Positions 45,117-57,900 of a DNA stretch of 64,000 nt are shown in pieces. How positions within the stretch are numbered: the first letter of the stretch is position 1; each line of letters begins with the position of its first letter. Origin of the DNA: Sequoia sempervirens. Taxonomy: Eukaryota > Streptophyta > Pinopsida > Cupressales > Cupressaceae. The position numbers were made by a program, and so were the translations under genes. The stretch is from NCBI GenBank assembly GCA_007258455.2, contig VDFB02373365.1:221744552-221808551 (forward strand). The letters are read 5' to 3'. Under the pieces are notes generated by a model. That model did no database searches and was not told where the DNA came from. It saw only the letters and a program-made list of their open reading frames with translations.

Positions 45117-47701
45117 TAAAAGATATCATATTATATATGATTTTTTATGTCTCAAACCTACTAGGCTCAAAAGTGATGTTAATTTCACAATAGGAGGCTC
45201 CTAAAAAACTTATCTTCAAAACCACCTAAAAAGATAAGAGATTTACAAAACAAGGAACACAGAAAAAATCTCACAAAAACCAAAGTTAGTTAATAGGTTA
45301 GCATGGTTCACACCAAATTCACCAAAATGAATGCAATAAGAAATGGAAACAAAAAATAAATAACTTAAAATAAAAAATAACATAGTCTTAATACCAAATC
45401 TCACTGTAAACCTCAAGATTGAGCACATTGGAATAACTTGCTCATGAAAGGACATGGATGCTACTCAACAATATAAAACTATGTATTTGAATGATAAATG
45501 TAATAAAGTAATTTTCCTAAAAGATTTGATATGAAAATACTGAATTTATAGAATTTTAGAAAATCAAATGAATGGTGAGGATTTGATCAAGAATTAGGAG
45601 ATAACTCAATTGGTCATGGAGTAAACTCAGAGATGTGGATGAGATAACTCAACTAGGTATAGAAAATTGCCATTTTGAGTTCCTAAGAAGATATAGATGA
45701 ATTTTATTCATTCATTAAAGGGATAATGAGAAGATAAAATTGCAAATTAGAATAATAATTTAACTTATGAGGAGATAATAATAGATTTATTTATTTATTA
45801 AAAATAGCTAATTAGTTCACATTAATTGAATAATAAAATATTATTTAATTAAAATATTAATAATGGATAATGTAATGATAATTAGTTATAATATTTATGA
45901 GATAATGATGGTAATAATTAGATACTTTAAATTGTATAGTGATAATGATATAATGAGAACAAATGATTGATGATTAGAGGAACACTTTTAGTGTCTACAC
46001 ATTTTATGACAAGTATTTATCTCATTATTAGTAATAATGTTGTGCATTACCATAATGTATCTTGTTTATGTTCACCTATCCATGATGTGTCCTATCATAG
46101 TGTTGACATTATTGATGATACCTCTTTAATTGGATATTATAGTGATGAGCTCTTTAGTGTCACATAATCTTCATATCTATTCTCCCATGATGTTGTTTCA
46201 CTTGATGATAGTTAAATTTATCAAACAACTAAAACAACTCCTTAAATTATATGGACGTCTTTATAATTCACAATTATGTGCTTATGCCACATTCTCATAT
46301 TAATTACTCTATATGATACATTTCATGGATTGAATATGAAAAATTAAATATTTGATCTTTCTTATCTTTTAATTTTATGAGCATTTTATGATGATTATTT
46401 ATTAAATGCATTTAAAAATACTTTAAACAATTGATCATTTCTTATTGATATGAGTAAATATCACATAATAATTTATCATCTTAAAAATTTATTAATGCAT
46501 CTTAGAATGCAATGGGGAGCATCAGTCAAGAAAGAGTGTGCATGATATGAGCACAACCTTATGCCCCAATTCATAGAGATAAATACATTCTTGATACTAA
46601 TTATACACCTCTTGTGTGGTAGCACTATGTTAAGAGGGTTCATTCATAGATTTATATCTAGCAACGCATCTTTATATGTAGCCACAAAAAAAATGTCTCA
46701 ACAAGTTTGTGCATATACCACAAACTTAGGGGTTCCTTACACATAAGCTTTAGCAACTTTTCCAAGCTCCTTGAGAATCATGCTTCATAAATGCTTTATA
46801 CTTTTATATTGTGTAATAGTACACATGCTATGAATTCTTCAACTTAGCTTTGGACCATACATGCACAACATGTGACATGAAATACATAAGAAATACTAAC
46901 ATACACATGCAAGATCTAATAGGTCCAATAGCATAAGGAATGGTTCCTTGTAGTTTGACATTTGGAACTATATGGATCCAACACATGGAAATGTTCCATG
47001 CAACATGTATTCACACTATAAGAGTTTGAAATTTGGTAGCATCCCATACATGTTATATGACCATATGCATTGGAAACGTGCCAACATAAACATGGCTCTT
47101 TGTTTTTATCTTCACCAATAAATACCAGCACTATACACTTTTTATAATAGTTAGACTAGGTAGTCAAGCACTATAACTTATAATGAATAAAAAACTCAAT
47201 GAGGTATCATATATCTAAATGCTCCATGTATCTAATATTACCTTCCACACTATCAAGTTAATTTAGGGAAGAAGTGTCACTCCTTTTTGATCACATGAAT
47301 GTTCATTCTAAGCCTTACTATACATAATTTGTACACTTATCTATTCCATTCTATCATTGTAAAGAAGTGACATTTCTAGTATTTCATACCTTATGAATGT
47401 TTTATGGTTTTCTCCTTCACTTTTCAAGTTCCATTTTGTATTATATAATTTTTTATACTATTTAGGTAATTATCATCACTTATGTATGTTATGGATTATC
47501 CTCTGAGTGTCTCATGGTATTTACTTAGATAACTAATATTAGAGATTAAAATTCTACCACACCAATTATAATTTGATAAAGATTTAGTATCAAACAAGAG
47601 GAAATCATCATTGTTATATTCATGGGAAAAGTGACAAAAAAATAAGAATCTTACATGGAAGTCCCTTTTAGAATCTCTAGATGAGAATAGAAACCTTCGT
47701 A
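45117..47701. other. AT-rich spacer, no gene seen
   Basis: Short frames (45243-45455 minus, 45967-46167, 46561-46746, 46916-47131 minus) have no recognisable motif. No terminal repeats were found. It ends with the left copy of a gaaag target duplication (47702-47706). Confidence 0.5.
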
Positions 47702-47706
47702 GAAAG

Positions 47707-50515
47707 TGTTAGAACACAACAATCTACTGAGAGGGGGGGGGGTGAATTAGTAGATACTAAAACTTATCCCTCAAAACCTTTGTGCAAACTAAACATATGA
47801 TACAAAAATATAACTAGATACATAAAATAGCTCTAAACACTATCAACAAATTGATTCCTTTAGCTCTTTATGCAGATTTACTAAACATGCAGAGAGATAA
47901 ACATGCACACACATAAAACATCACATAAAAATAGATATACGTGGAAAACCAAAGATGAGAAAAACCACAGTGACAAAGGTTGATTGACTCTACTGCTCAA
48001 ATCTAGCATCACAATCCAATCCTTTGTTACAATGTTTAAGGGAACCAACCCTAAGGAGACACCAATCCCCTAATTTTAGGAGCACCAACTCCAAGGAAGC
48101 ACCAACTCCCTACACTAAGCACCAACTCAGTAACCTGATGGCACCAACCAATTACATTTACAATGATTGTATTACAAATGATTCATATGAATCTAGTTCT
48201 CAGTTACAAGTCTGATTTGTAACTGCTCATACCTTGCTTGGAAACTTTGCAAGAATCCTTTATTCTATTGTTGCCACAATCTTAGTAACACATCTTCTCT
48301 TCTCTACACTCTCCTCTTTCTGCACTCTCTTCTTTCTCTCCTCTACACTTAGAACATTCACTGTTTTACCTTGTTGCACTACACTCTGCACCATTAATAT
48401 TAACCCAGATAAGATCTTTTTGTTTAGGTTTTACTCACATAGAAATAATACATTCTTTGTTTGCAACGGCTCATCCTCTTCTCTCTATCTCTATTGCATA
48501 CTCAACAAGACATTACACTATTCTGTACTCTCTACCACGACAAACTATTCTATCTCTTCTCTCTTTTTTTCTTGCAGACACAACACATCAACTCTTGCAG
48601 ATGCAACAACCTTGACAATTTTCTAATTATCTTTCTTTTTTCTTGAATACATCGACCTACAATCAATACCTCAAGATTCTGACATGAGATCATATCATCT
48701 CGAACATTCTTTGTTTAGGGTTTCCTTCACTTTCTAACTTCACTAGCAAGTTATCGCTATATTGAGCCACACACCATTGTCATCAAAATTTGTACAATGT
48801 TATTTCTAGTATGTAACCAATCTAGGGTTTTTGTTCATTAATGTGTATCCTCTATATTTGATCTTCTGCTTGTCAGGAATGTGATCTTTTCTGCCCAAAG
48901 GATTCAATCAAAATTAAATTTGGTAGCTGGAGTGGTTACATCAATTTTGAGTTCTATGTTGGCTACCAGCTTGAATGAGGATTTTGTCATTGTTATCACC
49001 ACCTAGCTGTTGGCATGCTTTTGCTTTGAATGCTAGCTATTGATCCTGTCTCTATGTGCCATGACCCATGGTTCCTCACTTATCTCAACAACTATAAATC
49101 ACCACCGTCAGATCAACTACATTTACATTGGCATTGTCAATCTTCATATGTTGACTATCGCTTTTTAAAACATAGTCGTATGATTAGGGTTTGCTTTTAA
49201 TCCCCACCATAGGATTTAGGTTTAAATCAATTTTTAAAACACTTTACATCATTGAAAAAAAATCACGTTGATTCACAACGAAGATGTGAAATCAACTAAT
49301 AACAATGTGCCACATGTCATCACCTTATTCAATTATCCTTCACCATATGTTTGCACACGTCACAATCTACCTTTATCACCTCTCTATCAAGTCCCACCAT
49401 ATACTTTTCCTTGTGTTGAAGGGAATTCATCCAATCTCATCGATGTACCTTGTAACCATGTGCCATAATATTATTCAACATAAAATTCACACTTCAAGTT
49501 ATCCACCTGTTCGTCCTTGCCATGTGTCAAAATATTGCTACCCTGCAGGGTGAAACTGAGTCAACACATCTTTTGTCGGGATGACAGGAAACTGCCACTT
49601 GTCCTTCTATTGGCTTTTGGGGATCGAGGATCCCTTGTTCTTCATTCCAAACTGACAAACTTACCTTTGAGCTGCGAAGAGCGAAAAACACATTGGAATA
49701 TTAGATGTTGGGGTCTGCACATACTTCATACCACTAATCATACTTTCCATTAAGGCGCAAACATCCCTCTTGACCTATGAACATCAATGCCTTTTTGGGG
49801 GTCGAGGTTCGCCTTTCCTACATACTCCATACTCCATGCTGCTTACCTGCCATTCGGTAAAGCGTAAGCCATACCACCGACTTGTGATGCCCGATACCTC
49901 TTCAGGGTTTGGAGATCCTCCTTACTACTCTTTTCAAACACAAGGGTAACCTGTACACCCGAAGTCCGAAATGCTCTACACTTAGCGGATTTTACTTTGT
50001 CTTTTTGAGGGATTTGATAAGAGGTATGTCCGAGGCCCGAGACTCGAAACCTTTTAGACTTAACACAAATTTGACTAAGTCTTTTTCAATGCATTTGGTA
50101 AGCAATAAGCCTGACATCCGATGCCCAATTCTCTTCAAAGCTTCTAATTATTTTTCAAGGTATTTGATAAGCGATAAGCGCAAACTCCTGCAATCTCTTC
50201 AACACTTGCACAACAACATCAAACAACCTTCTTGATTCAGTCCATTGACATCAACCAACACCAAATGATTCCAAAATTAGGTCCACTGCTCTCACAACGT
50301 CCTCTAAGCTCTATTTTATTCAGGCACACCACTAAGCACACAACTGATCTAAAATCATGCCAACATCTCCCTTGCATGATCAATTCCATCTAACCTCTAG
50401 TACTCCTTTGAAATCAATGAAAATTTTACATTAATGCCAACATTCTCCTTTATAGGATCAACTCCTTCTCACTTTTGATCCCCCTTTTGACATCAATGAC
50501 AACTATATGCCAACA
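47707..50515 (-). mobile_element. Large solo LTR, minus orientation
   Basis: A 2809-base segment starts TGTTAG and ends CAACA on the plus strand, flanked by perfect gaaag duplications (47702-47706, 50516-50520). On the minus strand it begins TGTTGGCATATAGTTGTCA, a familiar plant LTR start. It also contains gagaaaaaccac next to acgtggaaaacc (about 47940-47972), the reverse of an R/U5-type block. No partner LTR, primer site or coding domain is inside, so it is a solo LTR. The frames at 48024-48646 and 49268-50235 fall within it and are not supported as genes. Short gcaccaact repeats occur at 48080-48130. Confidence 0.82.
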
Positions 50516-50520
50516 GAAAG

Positions 50521-53253
50521 ATCTATCATATCCACCTCTATAATCAATAGTTGAAATAAACTCTCCAATCAAGGGAGAAATGATTAAAAATCATCTTGGT
50601 GAAGCTCATATATCTCATAGCATGTAGCATCCATCGCATTGGCCCTATACTTGAAGGTTTTTTTTAATTTAAGGATAGATGTACTCAAGCCATAAATAAT
50701 CTACAACAATGCTCTAAGGGAGAGGAGGAATGACGATGACTAAAATTTGAGTGCATACATAGTTCCAATTGCTTCGAAAAGAACAAGTTAGTGCACAAAC
50801 ATTAACAAATACTTATATCACACAATTAATGACAAACCTACTAAACACTTATCATTCTCTATAGTCTCTTAATTCATTTACAGTGTTTGAAAATTTTGAG
50901 AAGTACACCAAAGGGATTGATGGTAATTTCCTAAAATCAATGGGTTAAGAAGGCCAAGGCCTCAATGAACACAACCAAGGCATCAACAAACAAAACCAAG
51001 GTATCATATACATCATGCTCTACATCTAGTAGTTGAAATGTCTCCTCTTACATGAAAAGTAAATCCCTAGAACAAGCTAGCACTCCATGCACACCCTAGT
51101 AGTGTGCAACACATCAATAGGTTCATGCCTCTTAGTAGTGCACCACACATTATGAATCTCATGCATGCACATAAAATTATTATTTATTATTGTATAATGA
51201 CAACACCAAACATGACATGCACATCATCATGCACAATATATAATAATATTTGAATAAAAAATATGTAAAGGAATCTTCAATAAAGGTGTATAACATACTC
51301 CTAAATTTCATTCTACCACTCCATACACCTAGGGAATACAACTATAGAGTGTTGGGATGTGCATCCATGTGGTATTTTTGGAAAGAGAAACCATTCAAAA
51401 TTCACTTTTTGACTCTTAATCATACACGCGAAAGAGATTATGTACACATCAACACACCATTGTAGGTAGATCAATCCAACTAGATAAGAAAAGGTCACCT
51501 CCCCTCTGTAATGTTATTATAGGAACATGTCCTATATTGATAATGCATCGAATAACAACTCGATTTATATATTAGCATCAAAATGAAGCATCATACCTTT
51601 GTTGATTTATGCTTGCAATAGGTCATTTAGGTGCACATTAGAAGATTCATAGTTCTTAGCATTGCTGGAACACGTGGAGTTTCTCAAATTCACTTCAAGT
51701 AACTAAGCTTTTGGTATCTAACACTATACTTGCTAGATAATATCAACTCCAAGTATTGCTTTGACTAGTTCACCTTAGGATGAGGATCATGTAACTTAGC
51801 TAGTCTAACTTAAAATTAGCATCACCACTACATCAGTAACATTATAAATTTTTTTGTGTTCCTAACACATATTTTTGTATTTCACTCTCATATACATAGT
51901 GTCTACACATTCCTTGAAGAGGCAACATGGACACACCCTATCCTTTTTAGCTTTATAGTACAAGGATATCATATAAATCCTTTATGATACATAGGAAATC
52001 ACACCAAGGACACTGATTCAACAATAATACTAGTATCCCTTTGAACTCAAAGATTCATCACAAATTGTGATATTTTCTCTTCAAGAAAGGGTGAATGATA
52101 TGAATCAATCTATACATGAGATTCTACCAATAATTCTTATAAATGTACTGCATTTGTACATTCTAATTGACTCACCATAGATTAATAAACTAACACATCA
52201 ATATCATGTATACTACCACACATCTCAAATTAACTATTTAAACTTAAGTAATTTATTTTAATTTATTTTAATATTTCAATAAACATATTAAAATAAAAAG
52301 CTAAAAATCAATCTATTTATTAACCTTATCATTAATATTTTTTAAATATTAAAATTTAAACATAAAATAATTACTTTTCTAATATAGAAAAGTAATAAAT
52401 AATTAAATAAAAGGAGAAAGAGTAATAATTACTTCTATATAGAAAATTGGAAATAATTTTGTTATGAAATAACATGATTATGATCTCACAAAAAGGTGAT
52501 TGATATTAAAATATTAATTACATTTATATGATATAAATAATCTAAAAACAAATAAAGATATTCTAATTGATTGAAGTTGGCATAATACACATCACAATAT
52601 TTTCTCGAAAGACTTTTAAAACAATATAAAAATTAAAAATATATTTTATACAGTTTTAAATATTATAAATTTGATATTTTTAAAATTATATTTATAAAAT
52701 AATTTTGAATGATTTGATCGAATGATAATTAATAGAAGATTCTCTTTAAGTCAATAATTTTATTTTTCAATAAAATAGAAAATGAAATGTTCAATTTAAA
52801 GTTTATGATTTTTTTTTATAAAATGTTTATTTATATTTAAAATCACATAACAAAAAATTCAAACTAAAATAGATGTTACCAAAACAAATATGTCTAGCAA
52901 TTTAAATTAAAATAATATAAAATATAATTATAAATCACTAAATTATTTAATTAAAATAATTCATTTTTGTTATACAATAATTAAATAATATAAAATTGAT
53001 TATTTCTTGATATCTAAATTGTATCACTTTCTATTGACAATTGTACATATTAATTCATTTTAATCAATTATAACTTCATCACCACATTGATTAATTAATT
53101 AATTCCTTATGTCATCACATTCTCTTAATTAATTAACTAATTATTAATTAGTAATTAATTTTTCAAATTAAGTTTCTTTTAATTGATTACTTTATTAATC
53201 AATTAATTCTCAACATTATCCTCTCAATTAATTAATTTCCATCTTTATCCCCT
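50521..53253. other. AT-rich spacer, no gene seen
   Basis: Becomes very AT-rich toward 52200-53250, with repeated taattaatta and aattaatt blocks. The frame pair at 51250-51498 has no recognisable motif. It ends at the LINE target site. Confidence 0.5.
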
Positions 53254-53595
53254 AACATTATTTTCGGGATGGCTAGAGTATGCGGAGTCTGAGGAGCTAG
53301 AGACTGCGGCCTAGCTCTTAGTGCAGCATTTAGTGTTGCATCTCTAGCTGCTGCGTTCTTGGGGGTTTTCTTGCAGGGGTGTGGGTTGGCTTGGGGGCCG
53401 AACCCTTGACTGGCTGTGGGAGGACGGGTTTTTTTTTTGTGTGTTGCTGCGCCTTTCATTGTCTGGCGGGTGGTGTCTTGAGATCTGAGACTGGGGGTCT
53501 CTTTTTGTGCCTCTCTTTGGTGGTGTGGACGTGTTACCATGTCTATGGAGAATCAGGGCTTTGTTGTGTCTCAAATTTCCTCTGGAGATTTGTAG

Positions 53596-54972
53596 ATGGG
53601 GGAGTCGTCTGCTGCGTTGCATGCCAATGGTGAAGACCAGATGGGTAAACCCTTATATAGAGATGGGGTCTCTTCCGCAAAAGGGACGTTTCAAATTAAA
53701 AAAGTAAACGGATGCTTGGAAAGATCTGAGGATCGACCTGTTTTGGTTATTCAACCTGAGCAAGTTTCTGAAGATGTTGAGTACTGGGGTAATCATGCCC
53801 TTATTTGTAAATTTCTGGGCCTTCGTCTCTCTCTACCGGTGTTGTACTCCTGGGCTCGTCGGGTTTGGAATCCTGAAGGTGATATGGAGATTATTTTGGC
53901 AGCGAATAACTATTTTCTGGTCATCTTCTCTTGCATGTCGGATAGGAATAGGGCTTTTGAAGGAGGTCATTATTTCTTTAACCAGGTAGGGCTTTTCATC
54001 AAACCTTGGCACATGGGATTCAACTCTGCTGAGGAGATTCCTTCGCGGGTTCCCGTGTGGGTGCGTTTGCCGAGGCTTCCATTGGAATTCTGGAGGGAGG
54101 ATATTCTTCACTCAATCTCGTTGCTTCTTGGAAAACCGGTGGGATCGGCATCCCAAACTCAAGATCGTAAGGTAATCTCTTTTGCTCGCATTTGTGTTGA
54201 AGTTGATTTAAATAATCCATTACCAGACTTTATGGAAATTCGCTTGGGATCTTCTTCTTGGATCCAACAGCTGGATTATGAAACCCTACCCTTTAGATGC
54301 AGAATTTGCCATGAATATGGACATTTACACCGCAAATGCCCTAGGTTTAAACCCTCACCCTCAGCTGATTTTGGGCCTCCCAAGGGGGACAAGGGAAAGG
54401 CTCCAATGTCTAATGAACTTGTGGATAATGAGGGTTTTATTCCGGTCAAGTCCCATAACAAAGGCAAGGGCAGGAAGAGATCTTGGATGGATAGGCAGAA
54501 TGAAGGCAACTTTAACAGGTTTGAGGTTCTTGATGATTTGACCCAGGAGGAGGGTATTCCAGTTGAGCTCTCTTCTGGGGCTAAGGGTTTGCAAGATGCT
54601 CAGGATGATGATGCAAGGAAGGAGGATCAAATTCTATCTCCAGAGGTTCATCAGAAGGATCAGAAGGCTATGGATTCTTCGGCTCATGCTCAGGATTTTG
54701 GGGTTCTGCAGGGGTCACAGACTCCGAAGGACTCTGTTGCGGTGGTTCCTGACCCCCCTGCTCCTAAGGGGGCCTCAGATCCTATGAAGGGTAACAAAGC
54801 TCCTCCTACATTAGGCTTACAGCAGAAATCCTTTAAAAAGGGGCCTCTTGACAAGCCGTCAAAGAGTGGAAGGAAGACTGATCAAGAGAAGGTTAAGCTT
54901 ATGGGTGATACTTTGGTTGAGTCTGGGTCTGTGAAGCCCATTGATTCCCATTTCTCCCACCCCCATAAATGA
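53596..54972 (+). CDS. LINE ORF1 protein, nucleic-acid binding
   Basis: 458 codons, uninterrupted, starting MGESSAALHANGED after a stop. Residues about 35-200 match the DUF4283-type domain typical of plant L1 ORF1 (LVIQPEQVSEDVEYWGNHAL, VPVWVRLPRLPLEFW). Residues about 236-249 hold a CX2CX4HX4C zinc knuckle (CRICHEYGHLHRKC). The C-terminal 190 residues are charged and low in complexity. ORF1 proteins coat LINE RNA and act as chaperones in the ribonucleoprotein. The stop codon TGA overlaps the ORF2 start as ATGA (54969-54972), suggesting coupled translation of ORF2. This is the only coding unit in the window with no visible lesion, though its true activity is unknown. Frames at 53232-53622 on the minus strand and 53379-53707 on the plus strand are shadows. 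Confidence 0.9.
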   Translation: MGESSAALHANGEDQMGKPLYRDGVSSAKGTFQIKKVNGCLERSEDRPVLVIQPEQVSEDVEYWGNHALICKFLGLRLSLPVLYSWARRVWNPEGDMEIILAANNYFLVIFSCMSDRNRAFEGGHYFFNQVGLFIKPWHMGFNSAEEIPSRVPVWVRLPRLPLEFWREDILHSISLLLGKPVGSASQTQDRKVISFARICVEVDLNNPLPDFMEIRLGSSSWIQQLDYETLPFRCRICHEYGHLHRKCPRFKPSPSADFGPPKGDKGKAPMSNELVDNEGFIPVKSHNKGKGRKRSWMDRQNEGNFNRFEVLDDLTQEEGIPVELSSGAKGLQDAQDDDARKEDQILSPEVHQKDQKAMDSSAHAQDFGVLQGSQTPKDSVAVVPDPPAPKGASDPMKGNKAPPTLGLQQKSFKKGPLDKPSKSGRKTDQEKVKLMGDTLVESGSVKPIDSHFSHPHK

Positions 54973-57900
54973 TTGTTTTATCTTGGAATGTAAGGGGGTT
55001 GAACAGCATCCCTAGACAAAAGGCTGTTCGCAGATTAATTGAATCTCAGTCACCGGATGTGGTCTTTATCCAGGAAACTAAGCTTACTATTGATGGGCTT
55101 GCTAATTGTGCTTCGCGTATCTGGCCCCAAGGCAATTGGCAGGGGGTAGGTGCTTTGAACAGTGCAGGGGGTGTGGCTTGCTTCTGGAACCCAAGGAAAG
55201 TTTCCCCCTTATGCTGGATGTCTAGTCGGTCTTCCATTTCTCTGATTGCTTCTAGTTTTGTCACTGGAGAAAGGTTTCTCTTATCCAATATTTATGCTCC
55301 TACGGATCTTTCAGGTAAGTTAAATCTCTGGGCTCACATTCGTTTCATCCGAGCCTTGGACCCGTTTCTCCCATGGATTATGGCTGGTGATTTTAATGCT
55401 GTTACTTGCTTAGATGAAAAACGTGGTGGGTTAGCCAGGTTAGACCCTTCTGCTAATCTTCTCAAGGATATGATTGGTTCCTTGAATCTCATAGATGTGA
55501 AGCCTTCCAATGGTGTCTTTACCTGGAATAATAGGAGATGTGGTGCAGAGGCTATCTCTGAAAGGCTTGATAGATTTCTTGTCTCCTGTTATTGGTTGAA
55601 TAGTAGGTTGATGACTAGCTCTGAAATTCTTGATTGGAGGGGCTCTGATCACTAGCCCATAAAGCTTTCTGTCACCGCTTATGGTGTCACCAAAATGCCC
55701 TCCTTCAAATTCCAATTGATGTGGTTAAGAGATCCATCTCTCCAGGAGCTTATGGTGGACTGGTGGCATGAGGGGATGCCTGCTCATGGGACTGCCATGT
55801 TCACCTTCAGCAAGCGGCTTCAGCATGTGAAGTTTAGACTTAAGAGATGGAATAAACAATGTTTTGGGAACCTTCAAGTTCAGAAGATGGCTGCCCAGTC
55901 CAAGCTGGATACTATCACTCGTCAGATTCGGGACCAGGGGTTGACCTCTGCCCTCAGTATCGCTGAGTCCTTGGCTTTGAAGGGTTTAGAAGAATGGGAA
56001 CTTCGGGAAGAGATCTTCTGGAAGCAAAAATCTCGTATTGATTGGCTTCAGGAGGGGGACAGGAACACTGCTTTCTTTCATAATTCAGTTAAGGCTCGCA
56101 GACAAGGAAATTCTATCTCCTCTCTTGTTTCACAGGATGGGGCTCAACTTTCATCCTATGCTGATATCTCCAGGGAAGCTGTCAATTATTTTTCAAACCT
56201 CTTTTCTAGGGAGAATCTTGTTGCTCGGGCTGAGGAGCAGGCCATCATGGACTGTATTCCCCACCTAGTCTCTACTGAGATGAATGGGACTCTCTTATGT
56301 CCTATCTTGTTACCTGAATTGGAGAAAGTGGTATTTAATATGAAGAAAGGTAAGGCGCCTGGTCCAGATGGGTTTCCAATTGAGTTTTTTCAAGAGTTCT
56401 GGGAAATTATAAAGTTTGATCTCCTTGAGGTGGCTCAGGAATCTCTTAAGAACAAACAGATGCTCAAGTCTATGAATTCTACCTTCTTGGCCCTCATACC
56501 TAAGTTGGAAGGAGCTAACCAGTTAGCTCAATTCAGGCCTATTGCGTTATGTAACGTTGTTTACAAGATCATCACCAAATTGATTGCTGAAAGACTCAAA
56601 CCACTCCTTGGTTCTTTGATCTCAGCTGAGCAGGGTGGTTTTGTTGAAGGAAGACAAATTTTGGATGGTGTTGTGATAGCCATGGAAGCTGTTCATTCTA
56701 TGGCTAACTCTAAGGAGAAGGCTATGTTTATTAAACTTGACATGTCTAAAGCTTATGATCGGGTGAGCTGGGAGTTCTTACAAAAAACTCTCTTAGCTTT
56801 TGGCTTTGCTGAGGAATGGGTGAACTGGGTTCTTAGTTGTGTGACATCTACCTCTTTCTCTGTTCTCATTAATGGGGAACCTTCAGATTTGTTTAGTGCT
56901 TCTCGGGGACTCCGGCAAGGGGATCCTTTATCCCCTTACTTATTCATTATCATGGCTGAGGGTCTTGGAAGATTTATTAAATCTCAGGTGAGACAGGGTC
57001 TGATCCATGGTTGGAGCTGGAACAACCTTCTCCCTTCCTACTCCCATCTTCAGTTTGTGGATGATACTGGGCTAATGGGCTTGGCTAGAATTAGCGAGGC
57101 AGTGAACTTCAGGCGGGTCTTAGACATCTATCTGAAGGCGTCTGGTCAGCGTATTAATGATGATAAATCCTCTATTTATTTCTTTAATACTCCTCAGCTT
57201 ATTCAGAACAGGATTGCTAGGATCCTTAGATTTCAGATCGGTTCTCTTCCCCTGATGTACCTTGGGATCCCTTTGGCTTTGGGAGGACAGCGAAGAGATT
57301 ATTGGCAGGGTATTCTGGATAAATTTCGAAGTAGGTTAGCCATTGGACTTACAGATGGCTATCTTCTGCTGGGAGAGTGATTCTTCTTAAGACGGTGGTG
57401 CAGTCTCTCCCCATTTATAGGTGTTGTGTGCAGGTTCCCCCATCCACCTTTGTGCGGGAATTTGATGCTTTGTCTCGGCAATTTCTGTGGTCTGGCAACC
57501 TTCTTTCCTCAAAGTGGAGCCTTGTCAAGTGGGAGTCTGTTTGCAGGCCGAAGCATGCTGGGGGCCTTGGTCTTAGGTCTATGGCTCTGGTTGTCACTGC
57601 CTTGGCTGCCAAGCTGTACTGGAGGTGGTGTAACAATCTTGATCAGGATTGGGCTAAGATTCTGGCCCACAAGTATCTTCCTGGTGCTGATTGCCTCGAT
57701 GTGCCGCGTCTTCCTTTGTTGGGTAAAGGTTCTTGTATTTGGGATACCCTTAAGAAGGGTGCTCAGCTGATTAAGGAGGGCCTCTTTTGGATCTATAATA
57801 GAGGCTCTGATGTTTTGTTTTGGCAGGACTCTTGGGATGGCCACCCTCCCATTCTTTCTAGTTTTCCTCAGCTTCAGCCTCTTTGCCATATTTTTTCTGA

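Noticed and set aside
47735..47765. G-run (gagagggggg...) considered as a polypurine tract of another element
   Set aside because: It lies 30 bases inside a solo LTR with verified target duplications, and no LTR start follows it.
48234..48646. 130-codon frame rich in Leu, Ser, Phe and Thr
   Set aside because: It lies inside the minus-oriented solo LTR and reflects pyrimidine-rich DNA. No motif.
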